From the NCBI GenBank assembly GCA_014376915.1, contig JACMQP010000214.1:1-5917 (forward strand): 5,917 nucleotides of DNA, written 5' to 3'. This document shows positions 5,448-5,917 of this stretch, in pieces. Numbering within the stretch: position 1 is the first letter of the stretch; each line of letters opens with the position of its first letter. The notes under the pieces are model-generated. The model had not been told where the DNA came from, did not search any database, and saw only the letters and a list, made by a program, of their open reading frames with translations. A program made the translations under genes and the position numbers. The DNA is from Ramlibacter sp. Its GTDB lineage: Bacteria > Pseudomonadota > Gammaproteobacteria > Burkholderiales > Burkholderiaceae.

Positions 5448-5917
5448 TCAGATCGTGGTCTGCAGCAGCGCACCCTTGAACAACACGGGGCCGGTCGGTC
5501 CCTTGTCCCCGGGCACTCCACCCTTGGGCTCCAGGCTCACTGCCAGCATCGGCATCTGCTTGACCTCGCCTTCCGCCGCGGCCATCTGCGTCATTGGCTG
5601 CGTGCCCAGCACGCCGAGCGACTTTGGCCCGCCGGACGGCATCAGCGCCCAGAGCTGGAGCGACTTCTCCGGGCCTTCCTGGAAACCGCCGACGCGCTTG
5701 AACGTCATCATGTTCCGTTTGGGGTCGAAGGTCACCAGCACCGAGGGCGACGACTGGTCGTTGGCCAGCACCGCCACGTACTGGATCTGCGGCATGGCCT
5801 GCATCCGCTGCGCCAGCTGCGCGTTCTGCGCGACAAGCTGCAGTCCCTGCTGCCGGACCTGGGCCAGCTGCCCTTCGCGGCTGGCCACTTCGCGGCTCAG
5901 GTTCACGCCAACCACCA
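5448..5917 (-). CDS. Anti-sigma factor, RskA-type C-terminal domain (partial, 5' end outside window)
   Basis: The open frame enters from the right edge and ends at TGA 5450-5448, giving 155 complete residues. The visible part begins VVGVNL, perhaps the end of a membrane helix, then a Gln/Ala/Leu-rich predicted coiled coil (about 7-40). The extracytoplasmic domain follows, with signatures LQLWALMPSGGPKSLGVL (86-103), LAVSLEPKGG (124-133) and PTGPVLFKGAL (140-150) that are typical of the RskA (anti-sigma-K) C-terminal family. Such proteins hold an ECF sigma factor at the membrane through a cytoplasmic N-terminal domain. That domain, and the sigma gene that usually lies just upstream, would be beyond the right edge. 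A GTG at 5915 opens this fragment but is not credible as the true start, because the frame continues past the edge and the protein would lack its membrane and sigma-binding parts. Confidence 0.88.
   Translation of the reverse strand, partial: VVGVNLSREVASREGQLAQVRQQGLQLVAQNAQLAQRMQAMPQIQYVAVLANDQSSPSVLVTFDPKRNMMTFKRVGGFQEGPEKSLQLWALMPSGGPKSLGVLGTQPMTQMAAAEGEVKQMPMLAVSLEPKGGVPGDKGPTGPVLFKGALLQTTI

Noticed and set aside
4612..5521. Long minus-strand open frames opposite the glycine-zipper gene
   Set aside because: These are shadows of the Gly/Ala/Pro-rich coding strand; they lack domains and one of them crosses the bidirectional terminator.

Overview
The window is high-GC bacterial chromosome and most likely comes from a betaproteobacterium of the order Burkholderiales. 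Two things point there. The first is the minus-strand order folC - SPOR/dedD-like gene - cvpA - purF - metZ; metZ directly after purF is, as I recall it, a betaproteobacterial arrangement. The second is the character of the proteins: an E. coli-type PurF without propeptide, a glycine-zipper surface protein, and a RskA-like anti-sigma factor C-terminus of kinds common in that order. The species cannot be named from the sequence alone.

Layout: positions 1-4153 hold a tightly packed minus-strand operon, read right to left: folC (4153-2864), a SPOR-domain protein (2841-2092), cvpA (2078-1590), purF (1569-64) and the first 20 codons of metZ (60-1, running off the left edge). The gaps between genes are 22, 13, 20 and 3 bases, so co-transcription and partial translational coupling are likely. 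The operon joins folate polyglutamylation, a septal peptidoglycan-binding protein, a membrane protein, the first committed step of purine synthesis and methionine synthesis; folate one-carbon units link the folate, purine and methionine steps.

On the plus strand, divergent from folC across only 42 bases, is an ArsC/YffB-like thioredoxin-fold protein (4196-4555). A 95-base gap with a tentative promoter leads to a secreted glycine-zipper protein with a Tyr/Pro-repeat and His-rich tail (4651-5391). It converges on a minus-strand gene encoding the C-terminal part of an anti-sigma factor (5917-5448, its start lying outside the window). A strong bidirectional hairpin terminator separates the two at 5410-5439.

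Nearly all of the window is ordinary core chromosome. I see no mobile element, CRISPR array, RNA gene or novel multi-gene system. The points most worth a second look are a seven-G tract in the glycine-zipper gene that abuts an out-of-frame TGA, the repeat tail of that protein, overlapping inverted repeats around its putative promoter, and the lack of accD upstream of folC.
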